The translations under genes and the position numbers were made by a program. A stretch of 64,000 nucleotides of DNA from Sorghum bicolor (taxonomy: Eukaryota > Streptophyta > Magnoliopsida > Poales > Poaceae): assembly GCF_000003195.3 (NCBI RefSeq), contig NC_012871.2, positions 64,285,802 to 64,349,801 on the forward strand, read 5' to 3'. Positions 36,687 through 48,298 of this stretch are shown here, in pieces (the first letter of the stretch is position 1; the number at the start of each line of letters is the position of its first letter). Under the pieces are notes generated by a model. The model was not told where the DNA came from and searched no databases. It saw only the letters and a program-made list of their open reading frames with translations.

Positions 36687-39600
36687 GAAGACGCGCTCGT
36701 CAGGTTTCTAAGGGACAACGTAAGCGTTTTCGCATGGAAACCCGCAGACATGCCCGGCGTCCCACGAAACCTGATCGAGCACTCCTTAAATGTCTCGAAG
36801 ACCGCAAGACCAATCAAGCAAAAGCTGCGACGGTTCGCTCGTGACAAAAAGGAGGCTATTAGGACAGAAATCACACGGCTTCTAGCAGCCGGATTCATAA
36901 AAGAAGTGTATCACCCCGATTGGCTCGCCAATCCGGTTCTTGTACGCAAAAAGAATAATGAATGGAGAATGTGCGTTGATTACACTGATCTCAATAAACA
37001 CTGTCCTAAAGATCCTTTTGGTCTCCCTCGCATCGACGAGGTGGTCGACTCAACGGCCGGATGCGAACTCCTCTCCTTTCTAGACTGCTACTCTGGTTAT
37101 CACCAGATTTCGCTAAAGGAAGAAGATCAGATCAAAACGTCTTTTATTACACCTTTCGGCGCATACTGCTACACGACCATGTCTTTCGGACTCAAAAACG
37201 CCGGAGCCACTTATCAAAGGGCCATCCAGCAATGCCTCCACGACGAGATTCGTGATGACCTCGTCGAGGCCTATGTGGACGACGTGGTCGTAAAAACAAG
37301 GGACGCGAGCACCCTAATCGACAACTTAGACCGAACTTTCAAGGCACTCAATAGGTACAAGTGGAAGCTCAACCCCAAGAAATGCATTTTCGGCGTTCCT
37401 TCCGGTCTACTGCTCGGCAACGTTGTCAGTCGCGACGGCATACGACCAAACCCTTCAAAAGTAAAGGCGGTACTCGACATGCGACCACCGAAGAACGTAA
37501 AGGATATCCAAAAGCTAACCGGATGTATGGCCGCCCTCAGTCGCTTCATCTCAAGGCTAGGAGAAAAAGGCCTCCCTTTCTTCAAACTATTAAAAGCGTC
37601 GGAAAAATTTTCTTGGACAGAAGAAGCCGACACCGCATTCAACCAGCTTAAGACCTTCCTCACTTCACCACCTGTCCTTACAGCGCCTCAGCCCAATGAA
37701 GACCTACTCCTTTACATTGCTGCAACCGACAGGGTTGTTTCCACGGCAATAGTGGTCGAGCGAGGTGAACCAGGTCACGCCTACAAGGTCCAGAGACCAG
37801 TTTACTTCATAAGTGAAGTCTTAAACGAGTCCAAGGCCAGGTATCCACAAATACAGAAGCTCATATACGCCATTCTAATAACGTCAAGAAAGCTGAAGCA
37901 CTACTTCGACGGCCATCGAGTTCTGGTGACAACCAGTTTCCCTCTCGGGGACATCCTGCGCAATAAAGACGCCAATGGCAGAATCGTGAAATGGGCAATG
38001 GAATTATGTCCATTTTCCCTGGAGTTCCAGAGTCGCACCACTATCAAGTCCCAGGCCCTGGTCGATTTCATTGCTGAATGGACGGATCTCAACGAGCCTT
38101 CCGTTCCCGATGTCTCAGACCACTGGTCAATGTTCTTTGACGGGTCCTTGAACATCAACGGTGCCGGTGCTGGGATACTATTCGTATCACCCAACAAGGA
38201 CAAACTGCGTTACGTCCTTCGGATCCTTTTTCCGGCGTCAAACAACGTCGCCGAATACGAAGCATGCTTGCATGGCATAAGACTAGCCGTTGAGCTGGGA
38301 GTCAAGCGCCTCTATGTTTATGGCGACTCCGCTTTGGTCATCAACCAGCTCAACAAGGAGTGGGACGCAACCCATGAGAAGATGGATCTCTACTGCAAAG
38401 AAATTCCCAAATGGGAAACCAACTTCTACGGCATAGAGTACATCCACGTGGTCCGGGATAAGAACCAAGCAGCAGATGCGTTGTCGAAGTTAGGCTCATC
38501 TCGGGCCCAGATCCCGCGGGGTATTTTCGTCCAGGACATCCACGAGCCGAGCGTAGGCTCCTCCCTGGTCGACAAGCAACCCACCGAGGCAATGCTCATA
38601 GACGACGCCACTCCAACAACCGGTGGGCGTGACTGGCGTACCCCGTTCATCAAATACATATCGGACGGGACAGGCCTTCAGGACAAAACAGAGAACGAGC
38701 GCCTCATTCGACGATCAAAGAACTACATCCTGGTCGACGGCAAACTCATGCGGAAAAACGCAAGCTCCGAAGTACTGCTCAAGTGCATACCCCAAGATGA
38801 TGGTATCAAGCTCTTAGAAGACATACATGCTAGATCCTGCGGCAATCACGCCGCATCCAGAACGCTGGTCGAAAAGGCTTTCCGAGCAGGTTTTTATTGG
38901 CCAACCGCGGTCGGCGACGCAGAAAAACTGGTTCGACATTGCGAAGGATGTCAGTTTTTCGCTAAGAGGACCCACGTACCTGCCCACGAAATTCAAACCA
39001 TCCCGTCGTCTTGGCCCTTTGCTTGCTGGGGGCTTGACATGATCGGGCCATTTAAACCAGCCCCGGGCAATTTCAAGTTTGTTTTCGTGTTAATCGACAA
39101 GTTCTCCAAGTGGATTGAATACATGCCTCTGGTCAAGGCAACCTCCGAGAAGGCTGTGGAGTTCCTCAATCAAATCATACACAGATTCGGCATCCCGAAC
39201 AGCATAATCACCGACCTGGGCACTCAGTTTACTGGCACCACTTTTTGGGACTTCTGCGATGACAGAGGCATAGTCATAAAATACGTGTCAGTGGCACATC
39301 CACGTGCCAACGGTCAAGTTGAACGTGCTAACGGAATGATCGTTGACGCCCTAAAGAAAAGGTTGTACACCGAAAACGACAAAGCACCCGGTCGATGGAT
39401 GAAAGAATTGCCGGCAGTGGCCTGGGGCCTCCGAACTCAGACCAGTCGAAACACAGGGGTGTCTCCCTACTTCATGGTGTACGGTTCAGAGGCGGTCCTG
39501 CCGTCTGACATACACTTCGGATCTCCTAGAATCGAACACTTCGACCAGGCGACCGCCGACAACGCCAGAGAACTCGAAATCAATTGCATGGAGGAAAAGC

Positions 39601-39872
39601 GTTTAGATTCTTGTCTCCGAACAGCAAAATATCTCGCGGCAGTCAGGCGATACTACAACAGGAACGTCAAGGACCGTTCCTTCGTGGTCGGCGATCTGGT
39701 ACTTCGATGGAAAACAAGCCAGGAGGGAATGCACAAGCTATCCACTCCCTGGGAAGGACCCTTCGTGGTGACCGAGGTCACACGATCTACGTCCTACAGA
39801 TTGGCATACCCAGACGGAACACGAGTGCCTAACTCTTGGCACATAGACAAACTGCGACGTTTCTATCCATAA
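36687..39872 (+). CDS. pol: reverse transcriptase, RNase H, integrase
   Basis: Replication enzymes of the element, open for 1,062 codons after the amber codon. The first in-frame ATG is at 36750. Counting from that Met: the RT domain covers about 30-250 with [38 protein letters not shown] and the catalytic AYVDDVV at about 174-180. A connection/RNase H region follows, then the plant-type second RNase H ([18 protein letters not shown] ... [13 protein letters not shown] ... [11 protein letters not shown] ... [10 protein letters not shown]). Integrase has an HHCC zinc finger (H-x-[14 protein letters not shown]), and the core [18 protein letters not shown] and [10 protein letters not shown] supplies the DDE residues. 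Leu replaces the more usual Asn after the second catalytic Asp. The C-terminus ends with a [12 protein letters not shown] barrel. Otherwise intact. Confidence 0.92.
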   Translation, partial: EDALVRFLRDNVSVFAWKPADMPGVPRNLIEHSLNVSKTARPIKQKLRRFARDKKEAIRTEITRLLAAGFIKEVYHPDWLANPVLVRKKNNEWRMCVDYTDLNKHCPKDPFGLPRIDEVVDSTAGCELLSFLDCYSGYHQISLKEEDQIKTSFITPFGAYCYTTMSFGLKNAGATYQRAIQQCLHDEIRDDLVEAYVDDVVVKTRDASTLIDNLDRTFKALNRYKWKLNPKKCIFGVPSGLLLGNVVSRDGIRPNPSKVKAVLDMRPPKNVKDIQKLTGCMAALSRFISRLGEKGLPFFKLLKASEKFSWTEEADTAFNQLKTFLTSPPVLTAPQPNEDLLLYIAATDRVVSTAIVVERGEPGHAYKVQRPVYFISEVLNESKARYPQIQKLIYAILITSRKLKHYFDGHRVLVTTSFPLGDILRNKDANGRIVKWAMELCPFSLEFQSRTTIKSQALVDFIAEWTDLNEPSVPDVSDHWSMFFDGSLNINGAGAGILFVSPNKDKLRYVLRILFPASNNVAEYEACLHGIRLAVELGVKRLYVYGDSALVINQLNKEWDATHEKMDLYCKEIPKWETNFYGIEYIHVVRDKNQAADALSKLGSSRAQIPRGIFVQDIHEPSVGSSLVDKQPTEAMLIDDATPTTGGRDWRTPFIKYISDGTGLQDKTENERLIRRSKNYILVDGKLMRKNASSEVLLKCIPQDDGIKLLEDIHARSCGNHAASRTLVEKAFRAGFYWPTAVGDAEKLVRHCEGCQFFAKRTHVPAHEIQTIPSSWPFACWGLDMIGPFKPAPGNFKFVFVLIDKFSKWIEYMPLVKATSEKAVEFLNQIIHRFGIPNSIITDLGTQFTGTTFWDFCDDRGIVIKYVSVAHPRANGQVERANGMIVDALKKRLYTENDKAPGRWMKELPAVAWGLRTQTSRNTGVSPYFMVYGSEAVLPSDIHFGSPRIEHFDQATADNARELEINCMEEKRLDSCLRTAKYLAAVRRYYNRNVKDRSFVVGDLVLRWKTSQEGMHKLSTPWEGPFVVTEVTRSTSYRLAYPDGTRVPNSWHIDKLRRFYP

Positions 39873-40145
39873 AGTTTTTTTTTCCTTTGTAAGTATCTTA
39901 TAATTGTTAATAATGAAATTCTCTATTTTCTGCCTATACCTTGTCGCACACAGCACTCGGCAAAACTTCTGCAATGGATGCTCTTAACGACTACCAAGAC
40001 GAATACGGTGACACGTCACTCAGATAATCTTACAGCGCTCAAAACAACAGTCATGACAAAAAGCAAACTTTATTACAAACTTTACATACAAAGTTTACAA
40101 TAAATACCCTGACGGGCAGACACTAGTCTATTCCTACAGACTACT
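39873..40145. other. spacer between pol and antisense gene
   Basis: AT-rich 273 bp between the convergent stop codons of pol and the antisense gene. It must contain whatever terminates either transcript. Confidence 0.6.
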
Positions 40146-43100
40146 CTATTGGCCTAGCTGCTCGGGCTGATCACCCGCCTGGCCCTGCTGCCCGGACGAA
40201 GGGGTCGGGGCCACCGGCGCCTGGCTGGTCGAGACCGCAGGCGTCGACCGCCCATCTCCCGCAACGGACGCGCCCGACAACTCCCTGGCCGACCTATCTG
40301 AACTCGGCTGGTCTGGGGGAGTGGCCGTTCCGCACAGATTGATGTCGCCGATCACTGTCGACGACAAGTCCAGCAGACTACCCCGAAGCTCGTCCGCTTC
40401 CTGTGGGCCGACCTCCTTCGGGTACCCCTTCTCCAGCCTGCTCAAGTCGACCAGGGGGTAGTGGGCGCGCACCATGCTGAGGACGTGCGCGCCGGCAAAC
40501 TCCCCGGCGTCCTTCACGAACTGCTGGAGCCAGTCCCACGCCCGTTGCGCCTTCTCTACCGGGGTCAACTGTGGCGCGCGGGGCTGGCTCTCCGGGAGCT
40601 CGGGACTGATCAGGTCTAGGACCGGGGACACTCCTTTCCAGATCCTGCAACAGTTGACCTTCCAGGAGTCCCGGTCCTTGACCAGATCATCCAGGTGCTT
40701 CTTGGCGTTCACCTTGAGCACTGCAAACGAAACAAAGCGTTATTTTCGGCATACCAAACAAACAAAGGGGCGACAAGCAGCAGCTAACAAGGCGGCACCC
40801 ATTACCAGATAATTCCCGGTCCTTTCGACCCAATTCCTCTCCTGCTCGCCGCCCGGACTCCAGCGCACCGACGAGCTGTTGGCTGAGCTGCTCCTTCTCT
40901 TGTCGGAGGCGCGCCACCTCCTCCTCCAAGTCTGCGTGAATCATAAACTGGTCAGTAAAGCAAACTACACAAGTACGCAAAGCTGCTCGGAGCGTGCGAC
41001 TAACCTTCTCGCTGCCGGTACTGGTCGGCCAAGCGACGAGTGAGGTCGAGACAACGCTCCTCTTGGGCGCTCATCTCGGCCACCTTCTCCCCGACTTCCG
41101 ACCGCAGCCGGTCTACCTCCGCGGCCAGGGCCTTGTTCTCGGCCACGACGCCTTCTATCTGGTCAAAGCACCGTTTCCGGTACTTTGCCGTTTTCATTGC
41201 GCCCTACAAAGCGAACATATAACGACCATGCAAGACAAGGCATAGAATGTACAGCAGTACAAAAAGTCGCTTACCTTGACTTCGTCGACGAGGCGCTTGG
41301 CCGCGCGCTCCACCCTGGCGGCCTCCTCGGTCTCGGCGAGCTCTTCATGCCCGATAAAGTGATCCCCGCGTTGGCGCCACACATACACGTGTTGGCGGCC
41401 ATCACGGGGACGACCCTCAACTTCCTCCACCTCGTCCTCGGAGGCCGCCTGAGCTTCCTCCTCCCGCGCTGCGTTGCTTCCGGTAGCGGTCCTAGGCATT
41501 ACTGGTCCCCGGACCAGACCTGGAGAGCCTGCAGTCGAAGCGGCCCCTGCTCGGGGCGGTGTGGAGACTTCACCCTCCCCGGGGGAGGAGGGGTCGGGGC
41601 CCTTCCCTCCCTTTCCATGGTGCTGGCTGGGGGAGGCGTCCCCATAGCCTCCTCAACCCTGGTCGGGCTGCTCAACGTAGCCGGTACCGCGGCCGGGGAC
41701 TCCTCGGCGCTCTCAGGCACGGCTGCAGCCGTAGGCTGCTCTGCGGTCTGCGGGGCCGCGTCTTCAGCAGCGCAAACCGGCTCACTCGTCCCCTGGCCAG
41801 TGGCATGGCCAGGGTTGACATCCGACGCCGCGCTAAAGGAACAAAACTACAATAAAAAAAAACATCGGTGAAATACGTAAGTTGAACACTTACAGGTTTG
41901 AGCGGCGGTGGGTCGCGGTAAACCTCCTTCTCGTCCGACCAGTCGGCACCTATGCTCCCGACTCCCCAGCGCGAGGCGCAGGTGGATTGACGGCCACACG
42001 GTCGGCAGTGGTCGCCCCGCCGTCCGAACGGCTAGGAGGCCTCCGGACCAACGACGGAACGGCCTCCTCCTCCTCCTCGTCGTCGTCGATCCGAACGAAC
42101 CGACGCCGCTTCGGCGCTCGGCTGCTCTCCGCCGGCAGTGTCGGCATCGGCGACGGATCCACAGGCATTGGCCTTTTCCCCGACACCCTTTCCTCGGTGG
42201 TTGGGACGGGGCGGGCTTGTTCCTCCTCACTGCTGGTGTAATGAGCACACCGAGCAGCGTCCTCCTCTAGCGGGTCTTCTCCCGCAGGATTCTCCATCCC
42301 CGGTGCCAGTGATACATACACTGTGCACCGGTCGACATCGCCGATCTGCAAAAAGCAACAAAGATGAGCCAGCCACATACGATATACGAATACTAAAACA
42401 AAATAATCTGCAACATACCTTTGGTGCTGGTCGGCCTAACTTGAAGGCTTGCACCCGATCACTGCCACGGATGAAGCCTCCGTCCGCGAAGTTGAACAGC
42501 TCGTTCAACAGCCGTTGTACCTCTGCCTTCTCCAAGATCTCCGGTCGCATCCTGGTCGGGTCCACGCTTCCGGCATACTCGTACGCCGAGTGCACCCTCT
42601 TCTGGCAGGGCATCACCCGACGACAAATAAAGTTGCCGATCACGCCAAGCCCATCCAGGCGCGACCAGTCGATCAGCTTCATCAGATCCGCCACTTGACC
42701 GTCGAACTCCGGGCGGTCGGTCCAGCTCACCCTCTTCTCGGGAATGTACCCCACGTCGCAGAACGTGGAGCTGCCCGGTTCCTCCCTAACGTAGAACCAC
42801 TTCCTATACCATTCGGTCAAGGAAGTGTTCCATGGACAGTGCAGGTAGTGATTCTTCATTCCATCACGAAGGTTGAGGTATACTCCACCTGCAACCTTGG
42901 AGCCTCCAACTGCTCCCTTCTTCCTCAAGCAGAAAAGGTAACGAAAAAGATCGAAGTGCGGCTCTATGCCAACATAGGCCTCGCACAGATGAATAAACGT
43001 GGAGATAAGGAGAATTGAGTTTGGGTGCAGATTGCAAATCCCGATCTCATAATACAAAAGAAGACCTTGGAGAAAAGGATGAACCGGAACCCCAAATCCT

Positions 43101-43306
43101 CTCTTAACGAAATCTTCGAACACGACGATCTCACCGGCACGAGGGTCGGGGAAGCTTTCTCCTTCCGGCGCTCTCCAGCCGCCAAGCTCCGAGCTGTGCA
43201 GGAGTCCCATGTCGACGAGGTCACCGAGGGATTTGGTGGTGCTGCGGGACTTCTTCCACTCCTTGGCCATCAGTTCGGCCCTCTTCTTGGAGTCGCTCTT
43301 CGCCAT
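40146..43306 (-). CDS. antisense gene of the Tat-type retrotransposon (PF04195-like), frame-damaged
   Basis: Extra gene on the strand opposite gag-pol, as known for Tat-lineage elements. Function is unknown; the N-terminal domain is catalogued as a putative plant gypsy-type transposon protein. Six GT-AG exons are traceable: 43306-42419, 42345-41894, 41832-41275, 41203-41005, 40931-40806, 40720-40146, totalling about 930 codons. Exon 1 has the conserved block FVKRGFGVPVHPFLQGLLLY, then LHPNSILLISTFIHLCEAYV and FDLFRYLFCL. Exon 2 is acidic/low complexity. Exons 4-5 are coiled-coil (EEEVARLRQEKEQLSQQL). Exon 6 begins VLKVNAKKHLDDLVKDRDSW. Phases agree from exon 3 to 6 and in exon 1, but exon 2 is two bases out: a TAG near 41950 followed by sensible sequence in another frame indicates a small indel. 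Probably no full product from this copy. Confidence 0.75.
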
Positions 43307-43716
43307 TGGAGGTGAGAAGTGGATTTGGGTTACGAAGATGCAGGTGATTGAAAGAGGCGAGAATGGAAGGCTTGAGGGCAATGGCAGGGTAAGGAGTGCA
43401 GGCGGAATTGTCAGGCTCTTATAACCCGCAACTCCACCCCTCCCATTTCATGTATTCTCGGGAAGTGGGCGGGCCATGCGGCGGATGCGGCGTTTCGGTT
43501 TACAATGATTATAGACAATTAATGCGGCGGAGTTTTCGTACCAATTGATGGTTTCCTTTTTCTCAAACCACGCAAAGGGCGGCTGCACAGTTGCCAGGCG
43601 CAACTTTTCATGCGTCCATCTGACAACCCATCAGGAGGTCTCGTCATGTCAACTTTAACTGAAAAGATCGTTTCAATAAAAAGAAGACAAATATGCCAGA
43701 GAGTCAACAATCCGGG

Positions 43717-44604
43717 GACTGCACCGACCACCGAGCACTTGATGCTCGGGGACTGGTCGACCAGTCCATCAGCTCGGAACTTCAAAGACTGCACCGACCA
43801 CCGAGTAATTGATGCTCGGGGACTGGTCGCCCAGTCCATCAGCTCGGAACTTCAAAGACTACACTGACCACCGAGCACTCGATGCTCGGGGACTGGTCGT
43901 ACAGTATAGCAACGCAGAATACTAAGCAGCGCACTTGGCGCCTGGGTACTGGTCGTCATACTATTATTTACGTTTCCAACTGCGCTTGGGGACTTGTCCA
44001 ACGGAACCTACACCGTGCTCGGGGACTGTGCCGACTACCGAGCACTACATGCTAGGGGACTGTACCGACCACCGAGCGTTATATGCTCGGGGACTGGTCG
44101 ATTAATCTATTCAATTGCAGTCAGACTGGTAAATTCAACTTTTTAGACCTTGCTACAAGGCTCATACTTCGCCTTCCAGCAAGCTCGGGGACTACATCGG
44201 TACGATGCATCTGGCGATGCATCTCAGTTTCAGAATTTCTTTGAGGACTTTTCTTTTGACCCTGGTACCACGTGCCTACGTCACCTACTACCAGGCTCGG
44301 GGACTAAGTGGGCACACTTCACCTTGCGGTGAATATGCTTGCTTTTTTTAGTCCATGCTTTTCAGAAAAGTAAAGTGGGCACACTTCACCAAGAAAGAAA
44401 TCTTTTTTAAATTTAGAGCACCATGCATTCTTCAAACAACCTGCTTCTTCGATGTCAATGTTGATCAACTGTTTTTTGAGTTGGTCAAAATACTGTTGCA
44501 ACTGTTTGGACGACTTTCCTGCTTATTGAAGACGTCAAGCCTCACTGATCGAAGAAGCTCAAGACGGCGAGTTACATCACAATACATGGTGCTCGGGGAC
44601 TAGC
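43717..44604. repeat. CTCGGGGACT repeat region before the 3' LTR
   Basis: A 70-bp unit repeats about 2.6 times from 43717. The decamer CTCGGGGACT occurs exactly eight times, at 43745, 43815, 43885, 44018, 44095, 44184, 44295 and 44592. The last lies three bases before the 3' LTR, in the position of the polypurine tract. Degenerate copies (GCTAGGGGACT, GCTTGGGGACT) lie between them. Confidence 0.85.
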
Positions 44605-45064
44605 TGTGGGGGGATAGACCCCTATACCCTTACGGCTAGACTTGGGCCAGGAGGCTTGGCCCATTACGAGACGAGTTCAAGGCTTGATCCGACAGCCTGG
44701 AGTTTCGCGCAAGGAAGCAAGATGTGGAGATCAAGCAGGATTCTAGTCGGTTAGAATAGGAATTGATATCGAACTATCTATGACAATTGTAACCGACTAG
44801 GATTAGTTTCCAGATCTGTAACCCTGCCCTTCAGACTATATAAGGAGAGGCAAGGGACCCCCCTAGGACATACGATTCTCTCAACACAAATCAATACAAC
44901 CAGACGCAGGACGTAGGTATTACGCCAACTCGGCGGCCGAACCTGGATAAAAAGCTTGTCCGAGTCTTGCGTCACCATCGAGTTCGTAGTTTGCGCACCG
45001 TCTACCGATAAACTATTACCGTGGGTATACCCCAAGGTAGACTGCCGACCAGCTTTCGTCGACA
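44605..45064 (+). repeat. 3' LTR
   Basis: 460 bp, two C/T differences from the 5' LTR, followed by the GTGAG target duplication. Confidence 0.96.
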
Positions 45065-45129
45065 GTGAGCAAATTCAAAATTTTCACGAACTAAACATGG
45101 CCTAACTCGAATAAACATGGCCTAACTCC

Positions 45130-45868
45130 TATTGTATGATACATCCTGCATGCTTAGTACAATGTTATTATTATTATATACCTTTGTTGAATAGGGATCC
45201 AATCAAATAAAAACTCCCCTCTAATATACATGTAGGTACTCTACAGAATGTATTTAGTTTAGAATTGTCAAATATTTATCGTCATGTCTAAGATTATTTG
45301 TTTTTGTTAGCCTACTTTTTACCAATAAGTTTAGTTAATTCAAAATTATAATATATATAATTATTTTACTGTTTTAATCAACCCACCCTAGCCCGCGCAA
45401 CTGTGCGGGTTTCAGCTTATTATACTATTTCCATTTCTAAACTATAAGTTGTTTTGATTTTTTTTAGTATATTCATTTTGTTATGCATGTAGATATAATA
45501 ATAATATGTCTACATAAATAACAAAATGGATAAACTAAAAAATTAAAACGACTTATAATTTAGAATGGATAGAGTACTTTGAACATGTAATATTGTAATT
45601 GTCAATGAATTTGAATGTGTAGCAACTAATAAATGTTGAATTGATGGATCAAATGTATTACATGCATCGTATTATCGTAAGGCGAGTACACATTGGCAGG
45701 TAATATTATGGGTTAACAAAATCTTATTAATATTTTAACAGTGCAGGGGAATCTGATGTACTCTATCCATTTCAAATTATAAGTCATTCCAAAAATCTTA
45801 AAAAGTTAAAGTATTTTTAAGTTTAACCAAAATTATAGAGATTACTAAGATTTATGTTTAACATAAGA
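45130..45868. other. AT-rich remnant DNA between retrotransposon and Helitron B
   Basis: Holds the MITE at 45425-45574, a hairpin at 45392-45409 (CCCGCGCA/TGTGCGGG with one mismatch), and a Stowaway-like left end at about 45759 whose partner is missing. No gene. Confidence 0.5.
45425..45574. mobile_element. Stowaway-like MITE, 150 bp
   Basis: Ends CTATTTCCATTTCTAAACTA and TAATTTAGAATGGATAG are imperfect inverted repeats with flanking TA dinucleotides. Confidence 0.7.
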
Positions 45869-48055
45869 CTAGTATATTACCCGTGCTAACGCCACGGTGC
45901 CATTTAGAAGCACAAATGAATCAACAAAGAAGCATAATAACTCAGCTAACAAAATAAATAAGCATAATAACTCTCTTGAAAGTGAGATGTTTTGCACAAA
46001 AAATATCACTACATCACTTTAGTTGAATTAGCTGGTCTACTACACTAATCACCAAACAACTAACTGGTGTGATTAGCTTGGACAAATTCTGAAATCTCCT
46101 TCTATTCTCAAATTCGGGGCAAATCAAAACCTTCTTCATATTTGGGTCCAATAAACTTACAAATTCAGTAATATAATGCAAGCTTACCTTTGTTTCAATG
46201 TTACCAGATCAGTATCATAGATTATAAGTGTGTTGAGTATATAAAGCTACCATGTTTTCATATCCTCATTTCTTATCGAAGAGTCGCCTTCATATATTTA
46301 TATTTCCTGAGGAATAGGAAAATTAATTAGCATGATAATAGAAACAAAATGAATCAATACAATAGAAATAAATAACTGAAGCTAGCTAATGCTCTGATCT
46401 TTTTTTAATACTTAAAAATCTTAGCTTTTGAAATGAAATATAACAAATTTTTCTTAAACATGCTGTGATCATTCAAAAAAATATAAATAAGCAACAGGTG
46501 GTCAGTTTAACAAGGATTTTTCTAGAAACATTTTTATTTACTACTTTTGAGTCAAGAAAGGTTATGTTATTAATGATAATAAGCCCATGAATCTAAGTCT
46601 TATTTTTTGGGGGGTCATCACAGGCAACAAATCTCATATTGCATTTGCATAAAGGATATAAAACATGCATCAACTCTAGCACCTTATGCTTGATCAGCGA
46701 CACCATCCACGCAGTCCCTAAATCCACCATATATATGTGAAAAAAACAAATAGATCTTTCATGGAAAATGGCGCTCAAAAATCAGAATTGCATCATTGAA
46801 TAGGATATGTTGAGCAAACAAAAAGCAAATACACCTCCTTGGTGGAGCCTGAAAATAGCAGTGTTTTACTTTGGTGCAGCAACAGGAGAACTTTGCATTT
46901 GCATCATCAGCCTCCTGTTGGTGCCCAGTACTGCACGTCTGCACCGCACTGCAGCGTTGCTCCAGGCTTTGCTGCTTGATGCTCAGGCGCACCATAGGGA
47001 GAGCGAGCAGTGGCTGTTCGATGACCATCTGTGCAGGATCTCGACCTGGCATAGCACGACATATACACATACACCAGCACTGCGAGAGCTCCAAACTCAA
47101 CGACTGTAGCACCTGGCACACAAAGAACAGAGACAAACTTGATCAGAGAATTGAGGAAAAGATTAACCTTCCTATCCGAGCGCGAGTAGTGGTAGCCGGC
47201 GCAACGTACGTACCATGGCGACTCCGGCGAGGTTCGCTCGCCGTACCGATGGGGATATGGCATCGTCGGTGACGGTGGTAGCACCAACGGCTTGTTATTC
47301 CGCTTGGCCACAACGGCCTCGCACGGCACGGCACGCCTTGCTGGGCCTCGTGGCAGTGGAGCAGTTCCAGAGACGCTGCATGTCCTTTCTCTGAAGAGGC
47401 TTCACGATGAAGTCCTCGTCAACGTCGGCATTCAGGCATCTACTCCGAGCAAGCAGCAGATTGGACTTAAGACCGTCGTCGTCACGGGGTTAGGAGAAGG
47501 GGATGTGCACGATCATGGGCCGCGGAGACTGGAGACGGTGAGGACCGGGAGAGGCGAGGAGGCCTAGAGACGATGATGCCGCCACCTGATCTTGGTCCTG
47601 ATGCTCACAAGTGACAGGGACAAAGACGCAGTCCTAGGGCGGAGGGGCCTACAGACCGTGAGCGCGAGCGGGGTTCAGTGGCCCTGCCCTAGCGGCCGGC
47701 GGCCGGCGTTGCCATTGCCGCCGTGCACCACATCCAGCGTGCCCTCGGCCACAGTGTTGGCCACAATGGTGTCGCGAGAACCATAAAAAAATACAGAAGG
47801 GAATAGGAATCGAACCGTGGTCAGATGTTGCGGGCGTGGGATGGAGGATGCGGGGGTGAGAGGAGGGGTGAGAAGCCTGCATCAAACATCAAAGACCAGC
47901 CATCGGATAAGTTTTGATGTTTTATTAACCCTTGATTTTAACAGAGATAGATTCCTGTGTATATTTTTTAGGTACACAATAGTTAGAGACTCTCAGTGGG
48001 GGACATTTTGCTGAGTGAATATAGTATAATTTGGAATGGTGCATTATAGTATAGA
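45869..48055 (-). mobile_element. Helitron B, minus orientation, 2,187 bp
   Basis: On the minus strand it begins A|TCTATACTATAATGC at 48055 and ends GTTAGCACGGGTAATATACTAG|T at 45869, i.e. 5' TC, 3' CTAG, insertion between A and T without target duplication. A subterminal hairpin CCGTG-GCGTTAG-CACGG precedes the end by 13 bp. The 5' 140 bp match Helitron A. It carries no Rep/helicase and is non-autonomous. Its 5' end is 244 bp upstream of the ASY1 start codon. Confidence 0.85.
47305..47460 (-). pseudogene. captured fragment resembling a response-regulator receiver end
   Basis: Inside Helitron B the minus strand reads RCLNADVDEDFIVKPLQRKD followed by MQRLWNCSTATRPSKA. The DFIVKPL block with its Lys-Pro pair is what the end of a two-component receiver domain (type-A response regulator) looks like. 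No phospho-acceptor region is visible, so this would be a partial exon. GC content is far above that of the rest of the element, as expected for gene capture. Confidence 0.45.
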
Positions 48056-48196
48056 TGAGTATACCGTTTTTGTCTTACACCTACCACGCATGTTTCCAGA
48101 ATTCAAAATTTCAAACGAAAAGAGTCTTCTCGTCCACGGCTCTGCCCCACGCCCCCACGCCTGCGGCCCTGCGGGCTGCGGCCATCAACCCCACTC

Positions 48197-48204
48197 TTTA
48201 TAAG
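48197..48204 (+). promoter_or_regulatory. candidate TATA box of ASY1/PAIR2
   Basis: TTTATAAG lies 95-102 bp upstream of the start codon, in C-rich sequence just beyond the Helitron B end. Confidence 0.55.
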
Positions 48205-48298
48205 TACCCCCAAATCCCGCACCACACCATTACCACCCTCCTCTCTCCCCACTGCCTCTTCACCCCGCACGCCGCGCAAGCAGCGCAGACCCGGCAAA

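Larger units (their letters stand above)
33055..45064 (+). mobile_element. Ty3/gypsy LTR retrotransposon, Tat-type, 12,010 bp
   Basis: Two 460-bp LTRs begin TGTGGGGGGATAG and end TTTCGTCGACA. Perfect 5-bp target duplications GTGAG flank the element (33050-33054 and 45065-45069). Internal order is gag, protease, reverse transcriptase, RNase H, integrase, so Ty3/gypsy. A large antisense gene between pol and the 3' LTR and the second, plant-type RNase H point to the Tat lineage. LTRs differ at only two sites (33071 region and 33279 region), both C/T, about 0.4 percent. The copy is nevertheless damaged: protease-site loss with frameshift near 36120, and an amber codon at 36684. Confidence 0.95.
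32860..45102. mobile_element. MITE split by the LTR retrotransposon
   Basis: The left part 32860-33054 begins GGTCCTGTTTAGTTCC. The right part 45070-45102 ends CACGAACTAAACATGGCC. Joined without the retrotransposon and one copy of its GTGAG duplication they give about 228 bp, the family's size. The right end is followed by a short duplicated piece (AATAAACATGGCCTAACTC) at 45109-45127. No matching 3-bp duplication survives around the MITE. Confidence 0.7.

Noticed and set aside
45392..45409. GC-rich hairpin CCCGCGCA/TGTGCGGG as a Helitron 3' end
   Set aside because: On the minus strand CTAG follows, but no matching 5' TC end of a related element was found, so I do not call an element.
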